From: Pseudomonas defluvii
GTDB taxonomy: Bacteria; Pseudomonadota; Gammaproteobacteria; Pseudomonadales; Pseudomonadaceae
Direction: 5' to 3'
Length of the DNA: 36,333 nt
Assembly: GCF_001695625.1 (NCBI RefSeq)
Contig: NZ_MBPN01000050.1
Coordinates: forward strand, 1-36,333
The translations under genes were made by a program, and so were the position numbers. Below the pieces are notes generated by a model. It saw only the letters and a list, made by a program, of their open reading frames with translations, was not told the DNA's origin and ran no database searches. Numbering within the stretch: the stretch's first letter is position 1; each line of letters starts with the position of its first letter. Below, piece after piece: positions 8,796-18,096 of this stretch.

Positions 8796-9021
8796 AGGTG
8801 TTTGCTTGTTTCGCGTAATGGTAAATGCGTTTGGCGGGTGAATAGATGAAATGGGTGTGCGATCAAACCATTGGGTTGAATAAAACACTGTCTGAAAATC
8901 CTTCGTGCCTCTCGGATTTTTCCTATTTAACGCTTCGTGGTTTTGGCCAAAATACCGCTTCACGTTTTCATCGGTGTCGGTTGCCGCATAACGTAACCAA
9001 TTATTCAGCGGAGGGGCTGTT

Positions 9022-9411
9022 GTGCCAGAACAAGTTGTAATGGGGGCGTTGTTACGGTGTTCATTCGGGGCTGCGCCTGCGAACTTGGCTGTACTGCCGG
9101 TAAACCGCTACAACGTTGAAGGCCAGCCCGCCGCCAACATCATGGACCACAAGCCGATGGTCAACATCGCCCCGTTCGGCGTGTGTTCGTCGATGGCCAA
9201 TCCGACGGTCTCCGCCGCGACGTCTGCGGCAATGGGGGTACTGACCCCAATGCCCTGTGTGCCGGCAACTGCCTCGCCTTGGACACCCGGCGCTGCCAAG
9301 ACCCATCTCGCGGGGCAACCGGCGCTGCATAGCCAATGCACCTGCCTGTGCAACTGGGGGGGCGTGATCAAGATCGTTCAGCCCGGTACCCGTAAAACGA
9401 TGATTGCCTGA
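9022..9411 (+). CDS. PAAR-like tip protein, DUF4280 family
   Basis: Likely sharpens the VgrG spike tip and may dock effectors. The 129-residue product matches the DUF4280 PAAR-like pattern from memory: VVMGALLRCSFG at the N-terminus, ANIMDHKPMVNIAPFGVC in the middle, LTPMPCVPATASPW, and a final CNWGGVIKIVQPG. Several conserved cysteines (residues about 13, 54, 79, 106, 110) could stabilise a metal site or fold. The GTG at 9022 is preceded by GGAGGGG at 9010-9016, an excellent site; an ATG six codons later would cut into the conserved start. It overlaps the vgrG ribosome site, so the two are likely coupled. No C-terminal toxin domain is attached. Confidence 0.85.
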   Translation: MPEQVVMGALLRCSFGAAPANLAVLPVNRYNVEGQPAANIMDHKPMVNIAPFGVCSSMANPTVSAATSAAMGVLTPMPCVPATASPWTPGAAKTHLAGQPALHSQCTCLCNWGGVIKIVQPGTRKTMIA

Positions 9412-9421
9412 GGGGCTGCAC

Positions 9422-11512
9422 GTGACTAGCGCTTCTGCAAAACACGCCCCTACCTCCTGCTCCTTCGCCGGGCCGCCAGGTTCCACTGCGCTGTTGTTCG
9501 CCGGCCTGGACGGTAGCGAGGGGCTGAGCCAGTTGTTTGAATACACGGTCAAGGCCCTGAGCCCGGAGGGCGAACTGAAGGCCGATGATTGGCTGGGCCA
9601 GCCCCTGGTCGTCGAGCTCCCGTACGACTTTCAAGCGCCTGCACGTGTCCTGCACGCGCACATCTGTGGTTTCCGCCGTGTGGCGGATCAGGGCCAACTG
9701 CCGTGCTATGAGTTTTTACTGCGCCCCTGGTTATGGTTTGCAACCTGTGCGAGCAACAGCCGGATTTTTCAAAGCAAGTCGGCGCCTGAGGTGCTCAAGG
9801 AGGTGCTGAGCGTATACCCGGGAAACCTGGACTGCGTGCCCCTTGAGCAGTACCCGGCATTGGAATACTGCGTGCAGTTCGGTGAGAGCGATTTCGCCTT
9901 TGTCAGCCGCCTGATGGAGGAGGCCGGGCTTTACTACTTTTTCCGGCACACCGCTGAAGGGCACTGCCTGGTGATCACCGATTCAATGAGTGAGCACACG
10001 CTGCTTGAAGGTGATCATCGGTTTGAACTGGGTGGAGGGCAGCCCGAGCTGTTCAATCGCTTTTCGGCGTGGGTGCCGGAGCAGGTGTTGTGCAGTGGTC
10101 GAGTGCGTGCCACCGACTTCGATTTCACCAAGGCCAACACCCGCGAAGCCAGCGTGCTCGGCGCCGATGCCTCGGTGGTCATGGCGCATGATCAGGCCAC
10201 TTATGAACACTATCACTACCCAGGGCACTTCAATGACGTCACTGCGGGTGAGGCAGCGACCAAGGTTCGGGTACAGGCGCTGAATGCCGAACAGCAGCGC
10301 ATCCGCGCAGCAGGTTGCGCACCGTATCTTCTGCCCGGGGCCTGCTTCACCCTTGAGGGGCATCCCGAGCACAACCAGAACACGCAGTACCTGATCGTCC
10401 AGGCACACCTTCAGGCAACTTGTGTGACCTCGACCTACGGCGTCAGTGGCCCACGTTTCAGTTGTCAGGTCGTGGCAATCCGCAGCGACGGTTGCTACCG
10501 CGCCGAACTCAAGACCCCACGGCCAAAGATCGTTGGTCCGCAGACCGCGTTCGTCGTCGGCAAGGAGGGCGAGCCGCTGTGGGTCGACGAATTCGGGCGG
10601 ATCAAGGTGCAGTTCCACTGGGACCGTAGCGACCAGCGCAACGAGAACTGCTCATGCTGGGTGCGTGTCGCGCAGCCCCTGGCCGGGCAGCGCTGGGGGG
10701 CGGTTTTCCTGCCACGGGTAGGCCAAGAGGTCGTGGTGGAATTTCTCGATGGCAATCCTGACCGTCCGCTGGTGACCGGGAGCCTCTACAACGGCGGCAT
10801 GCGGCCACCCTACGCGTTACCCGCGCAGGTCGCTCGCAGTGGCATCAAGAGCCAGTCGCTGGGTGCCGAGGATGTCTACAACGAACTGCGTTTCGAGGAC
10901 AAGGGCGGCGCCGAGCAGTTGTTGTTCCATGCCGGGCGCAACCAGGACATCACGGTGCGTAACGATGCCTTTGAACACATCGGCAACGACATTCACCTCA
11001 AGGTAGGCGGCACTGCTTACCGCCAGGTGATGAAAGACGCCCACGAGCACATCGAGGGTGACCTTAACGCTCGGGTCAGCGCGGACTACTCACTTGATGT
11101 CGGTGGCGACCAGGTCAGCGCGATCAAAGGCAGTTGCTCGCTCGAGGTGGGCGCTGATCAGCAGGTCAAGTTGGGCGGCGCGCATTCACTGGACATCGCC
11201 GCAGACAGCGATACCAAGGTTGGCGGCAAGTTCAAGCTCGGCGCCAGCAGTGTCGACGTCAAGGGCAGCCAGACGATCACCCTTGAAGCGGGCCAGACGC
11301 TGGTGCTCAAGGCCGGTTCCAGCACGGTCGAGTTAGGCCCCAAGGGGGTTTCGATCAATGGCGCGATGGTGGCCATCGACGGCAAGGGCAAGGTCGATAT
11401 CAACGGGGGCGGCGAGGGTAGCTCGGCGTCCGCAGAGGCGCCGTCACCCAAACAACCGCAAAAACCGAAAAAAACCAAAGCCCCCAAGGAGGCTGATGAT
11501 GGCCGCGACTAA
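9422..11512 (+). CDS. vgrG: T6SS spike protein VgrG (TssI)
   Basis: Trimeric spike at the tip of the Hcp tube. The roughly 696-residue product has a gp27-like N-terminal half (LFEYTVKALSPE, YCVQFGESDFAFVSRLMEE), the gp5-like OB-fold beginning near residue 380 (WVDEFGRIKVQFHWD, then WGAVFLPRVGQEVVVEFLDG), and a repetitive beta-helix (about 500-640). The tail (last about 35 residues) is Ser, Pro and Lys rich and has no recognisable effector domain, so this is a structural VgrG. I chose GTG 9422, with AGGGG at 9411-9415; a TTG at 9404 is open but lies inside the preceding gene. It overlaps the tssJ start by 14 bases. Confidence 0.95.
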   Translation: MTSASAKHAPTSCSFAGPPGSTALLFAGLDGSEGLSQLFEYTVKALSPEGELKADDWLGQPLVVELPYDFQAPARVLHAHICGFRRVADQGQLPCYEFLLRPWLWFATCASNSRIFQSKSAPEVLKEVLSVYPGNLDCVPLEQYPALEYCVQFGESDFAFVSRLMEEAGLYYFFRHTAEGHCLVITDSMSEHTLLEGDHRFELGGGQPELFNRFSAWVPEQVLCSGRVRATDFDFTKANTREASVLGADASVVMAHDQATYEHYHYPGHFNDVTAGEAATKVRVQALNAEQQRIRAAGCAPYLLPGACFTLEGHPEHNQNTQYLIVQAHLQATCVTSTYGVSGPRFSCQVVAIRSDGCYRAELKTPRPKIVGPQTAFVVGKEGEPLWVDEFGRIKVQFHWDRSDQRNENCSCWVRVAQPLAGQRWGAVFLPRVGQEVVVEFLDGNPDRPLVTGSLYNGGMRPPYALPAQVARSGIKSQSLGAEDVYNELRFEDKGGAEQLLFHAGRNQDITVRNDAFEHIGNDIHLKVGGTAYRQVMKDAHEHIEGDLNARVSADYSLDVGGDQVSAIKGSCSLEVGADQQVKLGGAHSLDIAADSDTKVGGKFKLGASSVDVKGSQTITLEAGQTLVLKAGSSTVELGPKGVSINGAMVAIDGKGKVDINGGGEGSSASAEAPSPKQPQKPKKTKAPKEADDGRD

Positions 11513-12038
11513 CACCATTGCACAGGTCCCGCGCACGGTGCTGCGTGGCACATTGCTGATGGCCCTGGGATTGCTGCAGGGCTGCCAGGCATTCGGCTGG
11601 TTTCAGGCGCCTGCGCCACTCGACCCGAAAAAGCGCGTGGACATTGTGGCGGCGCTCGATGTCAATCCGAACCTCTTCGGTCGTCCGTCTCCTGTGTTGC
11701 TCACGTTCTACCAACTGAGCGATGCCACAACCTTCCTCAAGGCGGACCTGTCACGTCTTGAGCATGCCAATGAGTCGTCGGCCGATGCGACCTGGCTCGT
11801 GCGCGAGACGTTTCAGTTAAGCCCTGGCGAACGGCGCGAACACCTTTTCGTACCCCATCCGCAGATGCGCCTGGTGGGCGTGGTAGCGGAGTACCGCGAC
11901 CTGGATAACGCTCAATGGCGCGCGGTAGATGTCTTTCAAGCCCAAAGCCCCGAGGTACTGAAGGTGAACCTGGCGCGGGACAGGGTATCGGTTCAGGCCA
12001 TTCCAATAGCAGAGGGCTTAACACATGCTCAGCAATGA
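11499..12038 (+). CDS. tssJ: T6SS outer-membrane lipoprotein TssJ
   Basis: Outer-membrane lipoprotein that anchors the TssLM membrane complex. The 179-residue product starts with a lipoprotein signal: basic residue R16, hydrophobic stretch LLMALGLL, and lipobox LQGC with Cys29 as the acylated residue. The mature part has VDIVAALDVNPN and the SPVLLTFYQL segment typical of TssJ. AAGGAGG at 11486-11492 favours ATG 11499 (6-base spacing) over the adjacent in-frame ATG 11496. It overlaps vgrG by 14 bases and tssK by 14 bases. Confidence 0.93.
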   Translation: MAATNTIAQVPRTVLRGTLLMALGLLQGCQAFGWFQAPAPLDPKKRVDIVAALDVNPNLFGRPSPVLLTFYQLSDATTFLKADLSRLEHANESSADATWLVRETFQLSPGERREHLFVPHPQMRLVGVVAEYRDLDNAQWRAVDVFQAQSPEVLKVNLARDRVSVQAIPIAEGLTHAQQ

Positions 12039-13365
12039 CGGCGTTGTCTGGTCGGAAGGCATGTTCCTCCAGCCGCAGCATTTCCAACAGCAACAACGCC
12101 ACGTGCAGGCGCAGTTGGTTCAAGGGTTGCAAGCGGTACAGGCTAACGTCTGGGGGTTCAGCGCATTGAAACTCGACCCGGCGCAGTTGCTCCTGGGGCG
12201 AATCCAGTTGCTCGAGTGTGCAGGTGTTCTACCCGATGGCACGCTGTTCAGCCTCGATAGCCAAGGCCTGGCGCAGGCCGGCTTCGTTGTCCCTGAGGGT
12301 GCACGCGGGCTGGACGTGGTATTGGCCTTGCCCAGAGCGGGCGCTGCACACATTGACGTCGAGCACGCGTCTGCCGCCGACAGCCTGTCGCGCTACCATC
12401 AGCTGGAGGCCACGGTGCAGGACAGCACCGCCGAGGGTGCCGCAGAGGCGACCTTGCAGCTTGCCCGGCTCAACCTGCGCCTGGCACGTCGGCAGGACGT
12501 CGAGCAGTCACATGTGTACCTGGATGTCGCCCGGGTGCTTGAACGCAGTTCTGGTGGCCAGGTCAGCCTGGATGAGGCCTTCATCGCACCGGTTCTGAAC
12601 TGGCGCCTGGCGCCGCGGCTGGCGGCATTTGTGGATGACTTCCTCGGCCGTGTTCGGCAGCGGGGCTACATGTTGGCGACCAACATGGGTGTACCAGGGC
12701 TGGGCGGAATCGCCGAGGTCCATCATTTTCTGATGCTGCAGACGATCAACCGAGCCGAGCCGATGCTCGCCCACCTTGCAAGCTACCCGGGCTTGCACCC
12801 CGAGGTCCTGTTCCGTGAGTTGGTCGCCCTGGCCGGTGAGTTGGCGATTTTCTCTGAAACCAGCAAGCGGCCAAAGTCCTATCCGGTGTACCGGCATGAT
12901 CGGCTCGCCGACAGCTTCGACCCCGTCATGATCGACCTGGCTCATATCCTCAGTGCGCAGGCCGGAACCGATGTAGTGCCCCTGGCCTTGAATGAGCGTG
13001 AACACGGTATTCGTGTTGCCGCCGTGCTCGACACCAGCCTGTATGGCAGCGCCCGCTTTGTACTTGCAGTGCGTGCGCAAGTGCCGGATGACGAACTGCG
13101 CAAGGTGTTCCCGACGTGCCTGAAGGTTGGGCCAAGCGAACGCGTTGCCGACCTCGTCGACCTGCAGCTACCCGGAATCAACGTCTGTGTTCTGCCGGCC
13201 GCGCCGCGTGAACTGCCGTACTACGCAGGCTTCAGCTACTTCGAGCTTCAGCGCGACAACCCGTTGTGGCAGGCACTTGGCAGCAGCGCCGGTTTCGGCC
13301 TGCATGTGGCCGGTGATTTTCCGGGCTTGCAACTGGCCTTCTGGGCGATCAAGGAGCCTCAATGA
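12025..13365 (+). CDS. tssK: T6SS baseplate-membrane adaptor TssK
   Basis: Trimeric adaptor that links the baseplate (TssFGE) to the membrane complex (TssLM). The 446 residues are the expected size. The N-terminus VVWSEGMFLQPQHFQQQQ (residues 5-22) is the family signature, and the C-terminal part YYAGFSYFELQRDNPLW is likewise typical. It overlaps tssJ by 14 bases and shares an ATGA stop/start overlap with tssL, so J-K-L are almost certainly translationally coupled. No oddities. Confidence 0.96.
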   Translation: MLSNDGVVWSEGMFLQPQHFQQQQRHVQAQLVQGLQAVQANVWGFSALKLDPAQLLLGRIQLLECAGVLPDGTLFSLDSQGLAQAGFVVPEGARGLDVVLALPRAGAAHIDVEHASAADSLSRYHQLEATVQDSTAEGAAEATLQLARLNLRLARRQDVEQSHVYLDVARVLERSSGGQVSLDEAFIAPVLNWRLAPRLAAFVDDFLGRVRQRGYMLATNMGVPGLGGIAEVHHFLMLQTINRAEPMLAHLASYPGLHPEVLFRELVALAGELAIFSETSKRPKSYPVYRHDRLADSFDPVMIDLAHILSAQAGTDVVPLALNEREHGIRVAAVLDTSLYGSARFVLAVRAQVPDDELRKVFPTCLKVGPSERVADLVDLQLPGINVCVLPAAPRELPYYAGFSYFELQRDNPLWQALGSSAGFGLHVAGDFPGLQLAFWAIKEPQ

Positions 13366-14573
13366 AACGCCGTTTCTGGACCCCTCTTGCAAACATCAAG
13401 GCGCGCTGGGGCGCGTCGGCGTTGCCGGCCCCGACAGCACGGCCACATGACGCCTTGCCCGCGCTGAGTAGCGAAGGGCTTGGGCTGCATGCCAGTGACC
13501 TGCTGTATGAGGTCGTGTTGCTGCGCAGCCTTGAGCAGGCGCCCGACCTTGATGATCTGCGCGCCCATCTGGTTACCCAGATGCGTACGTTCCATCGAAA
13601 GGCGGTGGAGGATCGCGTACCGGTCAGCCTGGTTGAACGCGCCCAGTATGCGATGTGTACGCTGCTCGATGAAACCATCTCCAGTGCTGAATGGGGCAGG
13701 GGAGAGTGGTCGAAACACAGCCTGCTGATGATCTTCCATGGCCAGACCTCGGGTGGAGACGGTTTTTTTGGCTACCTCGATGCAGCTGAGCTCAAGCCTG
13801 AGGAAAACCTCCCGCTGCTGGAGGTGATGTACCTGTGCCTGGCCCTTGGCCTGGAGGGCCGCTACCGCATTCAGAGTGAAGGGCGCGCCGCGCTTGCGCT
13901 GCGGCGCAACCACCTGTTCGAAACGATTCGCATGCAACGCGGCTACCTGCCCACGGTCAGCCCGGATGAGCCGGTGCGTGGCTGGCGTCATGACTACTTC
14001 AGCCGTCGTCGTTATGTCTGGTGGGGGTGTGGGGCATTGCTGGTGATGCTGGCGGCCGGCTTGGCCTATCACCTGGAAAACCGTTCCTACCAAACCCTGG
14101 TGCGCTTGCAGGCACTGGAGCAGGCACCGCTGAACAGCTTGGCGCAGCAACTGGCCCTGGCGCTGTCCGCAGACGTACGGGCTGGCCGCCTGTACCTGCT
14201 TGAAGACGGCCTTGGCGTGCGCATCACGATCAGTTCCTCCGGTTTGTTTGCTGCTGGCGGTAGCGAAGTGGCGTCGCTCTACGAGCCTGTATTGAAGCGT
14301 ATTGCCGCTGCACTGGAGCAGTGGCCGGTGCACATCAAGGTGATTGGCCACAGTGACGACACGCCGGTGGCGACCCGCTTGATTTCCAATCAGGCATTGT
14401 CACTGGCCCGTGCCGAGACCGTGCTTCGCGCGCTGGTGGGCAATGACATCGACCCTCTGCGCTATACCGCCGAGGGGCGTGGTGAGCTTGAACCGTTGTT
14501 CGCCAATGACAGCCCGGATAACCGTGCCCGAAACCGTCGCGTGGAAATTTTCGCCTATCCCACGCAAGGCTGA
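13362..14573 (+). CDS. tssL: T6SS inner-membrane protein TssL with OmpA-like peptidoglycan-binding domain
   Basis: Inner-membrane component of the TssJLM complex. The 403-residue protein has the cytoplasmic DotU-like hook domain (about 35-210; ASDLLYEVVLLRS near the start, then MCTLLDETISSAEWG), one transmembrane helix near residues 218-238, and a periplasmic OmpA/MotB-like domain in the last about 85 residues with GHSDDTPVA and NRARNRRVEIFAYP. This is the 'specialised' TssL that binds peptidoglycan itself, which would explain the absence of a separate TagL here. The ATG overlaps the tssK stop by 4 bases. Confidence 0.95.
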   Translation: MKRRFWTPLANIKARWGASALPAPTARPHDALPALSSEGLGLHASDLLYEVVLLRSLEQAPDLDDLRAHLVTQMRTFHRKAVEDRVPVSLVERAQYAMCTLLDETISSAEWGRGEWSKHSLLMIFHGQTSGGDGFFGYLDAAELKPEENLPLLEVMYLCLALGLEGRYRIQSEGRAALALRRNHLFETIRMQRGYLPTVSPDEPVRGWRHDYFSRRRYVWWGCGALLVMLAAGLAYHLENRSYQTLVRLQALEQAPLNSLAQQLALALSADVRAGRLYLLEDGLGVRITISSSGLFAAGGSEVASLYEPVLKRIAAALEQWPVHIKVIGHSDDTPVATRLISNQALSLARAETVLRALVGNDIDPLRYTAEGRGELEPLFANDSPDNRARNRRVEIFAYPTQG

Positions 14574-14619
14574 CTGAGACGGCATTCCCCCACACCTTTT
14601 ACTTGCGGATGTTGCTGCC

Positions 14620-17600
14620 ATGCTTCTGCGCGCCCTGAAAACCCTGCTGTTCGCCTGTGCGGCGCTGCTGGGCCTTGTAATTCTGATGTACCTGGTCCTG
14701 ATGCATGGCCAGCGTCTGGCAGTCGATGGTTACGCACCCTTGGCCAGCGTGGCGAGCCGTCTGCTGCTCTGCGCCGGGCTTGCCGTCCTGGCACTGGTGC
14801 TATGGCTGCGTCGGCGTCGGCGCACAAAGGAAACCGATCCAGCGCCCTTGATCGACGCCGCGCCGCAGGAGGCCTGTTCGGACCGGGAACGGCTGCTGCG
14901 CGAGCGGCTGCAGGCCTGGTTTCAACGCGCCAGTGGCCGGTTGCCAGGGTTCTTGCTGATCGGCCCGCCGGGGCTGGACAAGGGCCCGTTGCTCGGCCTG
15001 AGCGGCAACGCCAACGACGACCTGCGCTGCGCCACGGTGAGCGGTTTCGCCCTGTTCGATATCAACGGCAGCCTGCTGAGCCCGTCTCAACCTGAGCAGG
15101 CACGGCTGTGGCGTCTGTTGCTCGATGAGCTCAAACAGGCTGAGGTTGGCGGCACACTGCCGCGCGGAATCCTGCTGGTGCTGTCGGCTGTGCAGTTACA
15201 CAAAGCGAGCGTCGCCGAACGCGATCAGTTGGCACTGATGCTCCGTGCGCGCCTTGAAGAACTGGCCAGTCGCTTTGGTAACGCCCTGTCGGTGCAGGTG
15301 ATCGTCAGCGGTTGTGAGCAACTGCCTGGGTACACGGAGTCGCTGGCGTGGCTGGCGGCAGACCGGCGTGAATTGAGCCTGGCGTTTGCGCCTGCCCTGC
15401 GTAACCGAGACCTGCTCGCGACCTTAGGCCCGCGCATGAGGGCGCTGATTGCCGACCTGCACAGCACCGCGCTCGAGCGTCTTCAGCGTGAGCCGGATGT
15501 TCAGGTGCGTTCCATGCTGTTCGGCTTCACGCCGATGTGGCGCGCTCTCTCCATGAGCCTGCAGGCGGTGCTGGAAACGGCCCTGGCCCAAGAACGCGGC
15601 ATTGCCCAGGTCGCCCTGCAGTCGGTGCGTTTCAGTGCACAACCGGCCACGGTCGAATCGCCGGCCCCGGTCTTGTTGCGGGCGTTGCACACCTGTTGGC
15701 GCCCCGGCCGACTGCGCACGCCAATGCGCCAGGGGCTGGCATGGGGCAGGTCATGGGCACACATTCTGGTGCCAGCAATCAGCCTGATGCTCGGCCTGCT
15801 GTTGCTCAGCCTGCACCGCGATCAGACCCGTCGCCTGGAACACGCCGATCAACAGATAGCAGCGTTACAGCAGGCGCCCCATCATGCCAACACCCCGGTG
15901 CTGGGGGGCGACACCCTGCTGCGGCTCGACCGGCTCGCCCACATGGCGTACACCCTCGACCAGGGCTGGTTGCCCTGGTCGACCGGTCGTCAATTGCAGC
16001 TGCATGCGGCGCAAGCCTATGCCCACGCCCTTGAACAGCAGGTGCTGGCCGATCTGCTGCAGCGTCTCGAAGACCGTCTACGCCGTGCTCAAACCCTTAG
16101 CGAAGCAACACTGCGCCAGAGCCTGTCGTTGTACCTGATGCTGGGCGGAGAAGGGCGTTTTGATGCGCAAGCACTGGGCGAGTGGTACGCCAGCGCCTTT
16201 CGCGACAGTGCCGGAAGCCGCCTGAGTGACGCGCAGCATCAGCAGTTGGACGAGCACCTGCAGCGGTTGCTCAAGCGCCTGGCACTGTCCACGCCACGGC
16301 CACTGGACCGCGGGCTCATCGAGCAGGCGCGCAACCAGCTGGCGGCTGAACCTGTGGCGCACCGGTTGTACCGGCAGCTACTGGAGCAGGTGGATGATCG
16401 CACCTTGAGCGAATTCAGTATCGCCTCTGTACTGGGCGCGGGCGGCCTGTTGCTGTTCACCAAGCGCAGCGGAGAACCCCAGGCCCGCGGGGTACCGGGG
16501 CTTTACACCGTGGAGGGGCACCGGCGTTTTAGCGCACGCGTCGAGCCCATGCTGGCGCTAGCGCTGGTTCAAGAGCGACGCCTGATGGGGCAGGCTGAGG
16601 TGCTGAGCCTCAAGCCCATCAAGGACGAGGTGCTAGCGCTCTACCACCAGGCCTATATCGAGCAGTGGGAGGCGTTTTTCGACGACCTGCAAGTCAGCGG
16701 CCTGGATCAGTCCGAACACGTACCGCGCCGGTTGTTGCAACTGGCGCAACGCGACTCGCCGTTGCTGGAACTGTTGCACGCGGCGGCGCGCCACACCCAG
16801 CTATCGCCCGTATTACCATCCCACGGCGTGCTGGAGCGCGCCCTGCAGAAAGGCGAGCACCTGCAGCAGCGGGTCGGCCTGGCTCAACCGGTACCGGCGG
16901 TCAGCCCGTTGCCTCATCCGGTCACCCAGCATTTCAAGCCCCTGCACCAATGGCTGGCGGCCGAGGCACCGGTGAGCACGTCCGAGCAACTGCTGCTCGC
17001 CTTGAAAGACACCGCCTTGTTCATCGACGCCAGCCAACAGGGCGTGCGGCAGAAAGTGCCCATGGACGCCAGCGATTCGTTGCAACGCCTGAGGGAAGAG
17101 GTGGAGCAACTGCCCGCGCTGCTTCAACCCATGATGCTGGACATCGTTCAGGTCGGTCAGCAGCACGTGCAGCAACACACCCGGCACGTGCTTGAACGTG
17201 CATGGGCCAGCGACGTCGCGCCCCTCTGTGAGCGTGCGCTGAGCGGGCGTTACCCGTTCGACGGCGATTCAGACACCCAGGCGTCGCTGGACGATTTCAA
17301 CCGGTTGTTTGCGGCCGACGGCTTGCTGCAGCGCTTTGTAGAGCAGCACCTGGACGGCCAACTTGATACCCGGTCACGCCCCTGGCGCTTGAACGAGGGC
17401 GCCTCGGTGGGCGGCCTCAGTGCGCCACTGCTGGCCACCCTGGAGAACGCCGCACAGCTGCGCGACAGCTTCTTCCCGGCAGGCCAACACCAGGCACAGC
17501 TGGCATTCGAACTCAGCCCGCTGATGATGAGCGAGCGCATCGCCAGTTTCACCCTGGACTACGACGGTGCGCGCTTGAACTACAGCCATGGGCCGCTGGG

Positions 17601-17907
17601 TTCGGCACTGTTCGAATGGCCCGGCAAAGCCCTGGGCAGTGAAATCCGGGCCAGCGTGACACTGCTTGACGGCCGCACCCTCATCCGCAAAAGCACCGGG
17701 CCGTGGGCCTGGTTTCGCCTGATCGACCAGGCACGGCAAATCCCGACCGAAGATCCCGAGGCACGTCAGCTGGTGTTTGATTTCGAGGGCGAAGAAGTGC
17801 GCTTGCAGTTACGTGTGGGGCGTGCGGGTGCGCCGTTTGATAGTCAGGGGGTGAGGCGGTTTGATTGTGCAGTTGTTAATGCAGCGTTTGTGTCGATTAA
17901 TACTTGA
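14620..17907 (+). CDS. tssM: T6SS inner-membrane protein TssM (IcmF)
   Basis: Large inner-membrane protein that spans to the periplasm and contacts TssJ. The 1095-residue product has two N-terminal transmembrane helices (about 8-28 and 45-63), a cytoplasmic NTPase-like domain, a third helix near 378-400, and a long periplasmic region ending in a beta-rich domain (FELSPLMMSERIASFTLDYD). The nucleotide-binding loop reads GPPGLDKGPL at 115-124 and lacks the GK[ST] of a working Walker A, so ATP hydrolysis is doubtful. Length is at the short end for the family. The start lies 46 bases after tssL with a weak upstream GCGGATG. It closes the T6SS block. Confidence 0.95.
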   Translation: MLLRALKTLLFACAALLGLVILMYLVLMHGQRLAVDGYAPLASVASRLLLCAGLAVLALVLWLRRRRRTKETDPAPLIDAAPQEACSDRERLLRERLQAWFQRASGRLPGFLLIGPPGLDKGPLLGLSGNANDDLRCATVSGFALFDINGSLLSPSQPEQARLWRLLLDELKQAEVGGTLPRGILLVLSAVQLHKASVAERDQLALMLRARLEELASRFGNALSVQVIVSGCEQLPGYTESLAWLAADRRELSLAFAPALRNRDLLATLGPRMRALIADLHSTALERLQREPDVQVRSMLFGFTPMWRALSMSLQAVLETALAQERGIAQVALQSVRFSAQPATVESPAPVLLRALHTCWRPGRLRTPMRQGLAWGRSWAHILVPAISLMLGLLLLSLHRDQTRRLEHADQQIAALQQAPHHANTPVLGGDTLLRLDRLAHMAYTLDQGWLPWSTGRQLQLHAAQAYAHALEQQVLADLLQRLEDRLRRAQTLSEATLRQSLSLYLMLGGEGRFDAQALGEWYASAFRDSAGSRLSDAQHQQLDEHLQRLLKRLALSTPRPLDRGLIEQARNQLAAEPVAHRLYRQLLEQVDDRTLSEFSIASVLGAGGLLLFTKRSGEPQARGVPGLYTVEGHRRFSARVEPMLALALVQERRLMGQAEVLSLKPIKDEVLALYHQAYIEQWEAFFDDLQVSGLDQSEHVPRRLLQLAQRDSPLLELLHAAARHTQLSPVLPSHGVLERALQKGEHLQQRVGLAQPVPAVSPLPHPVTQHFKPLHQWLAAEAPVSTSEQLLLALKDTALFIDASQQGVRQKVPMDASDSLQRLREEVEQLPALLQPMMLDIVQVGQQHVQQHTRHVLERAWASDVAPLCERALSGRYPFDGDSDTQASLDDFNRLFAADGLLQRFVEQHLDGQLDTRSRPWRLNEGASVGGLSAPLLATLENAAQLRDSFFPAGQHQAQLAFELSPLMMSERIASFTLDYDGARLNYSHGPLGSALFEWPGKALGSEIRASVTLLDGRTLIRKSTGPWAWFRLIDQARQIPTEDPEARQLVFDFEGEEVRLQLRVGRAGAPFDSQGVRRFDCAVVNAAFVSINT

Positions 17908-17960
17908 TTGCTAAGTGCTGCATGAAAAAGTGTCGCAAACAACTTATGGCACAAGTCAGT

Positions 17961-17985
17961 AATGCAATGCAATGCAGTGCAATGG
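17961..17985 (+). repeat. pentanucleotide (AATGC) tandem repeat
   Basis: Three exact AATGC units (17961-17975) followed by AGTGC and AATGG, in the 189-base gap between tssM and the orphan gene. A short slippage-prone tract; otherwise I see no terminator or clear promoter in this gap. Confidence 0.75.
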
Positions 17986-18096
17986 ATGGATGTGGTTATT
18001 GGTGAATCCTAGGTGTGTGCGTGGGAGGCCGTGAATGGAGGTTTAATAGGTTTGTAGAGGTTGTTGTAATCCTTGAGCTAAATATGGAGGTGTACT

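Larger units (their letters stand above)
8659..9021 (+). other. 363-base intergenic gap between clpV and the tip genes
   Basis: No supportable gene. It holds the 15-base tandem repeat (8723-8767), a GC hairpin (8771-8795), then about 200 bases of lower GC where a promoter for the PAAR-like/vgrG/tssJKLM block would be expected. A GG-N10-GC spacing at 8944-8958 resembles a sigma-54 element but lacks the TT of the -12 box, so I do not call it. Confidence 0.6.

Noticed and set aside
8944..8958. GG-N10-GC sigma-54-like element before the PAAR-like gene
   Set aside because: The invariant spacing is present but TGGCAC and TTGC are only half matched; such partial matches are frequent by chance.
8655..8963. 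minus-strand frame with a VLNR pentapeptide repeat
   Set aside because: The peptide repeat is only the translation of the 15-base DNA repeat; the rest has no coding character and spans the expected promoter region.
8846..9040. 64-codon + strand frame before the PAAR-like gene
   Set aside because: No ribosome site, no motif, and it runs into the well-supported start at 9022.
13359..14351. 330-codon minus-strand frame opposite tssL
   Set aside because: Shadow of tssL; no domain, no ribosome site considered convincing.
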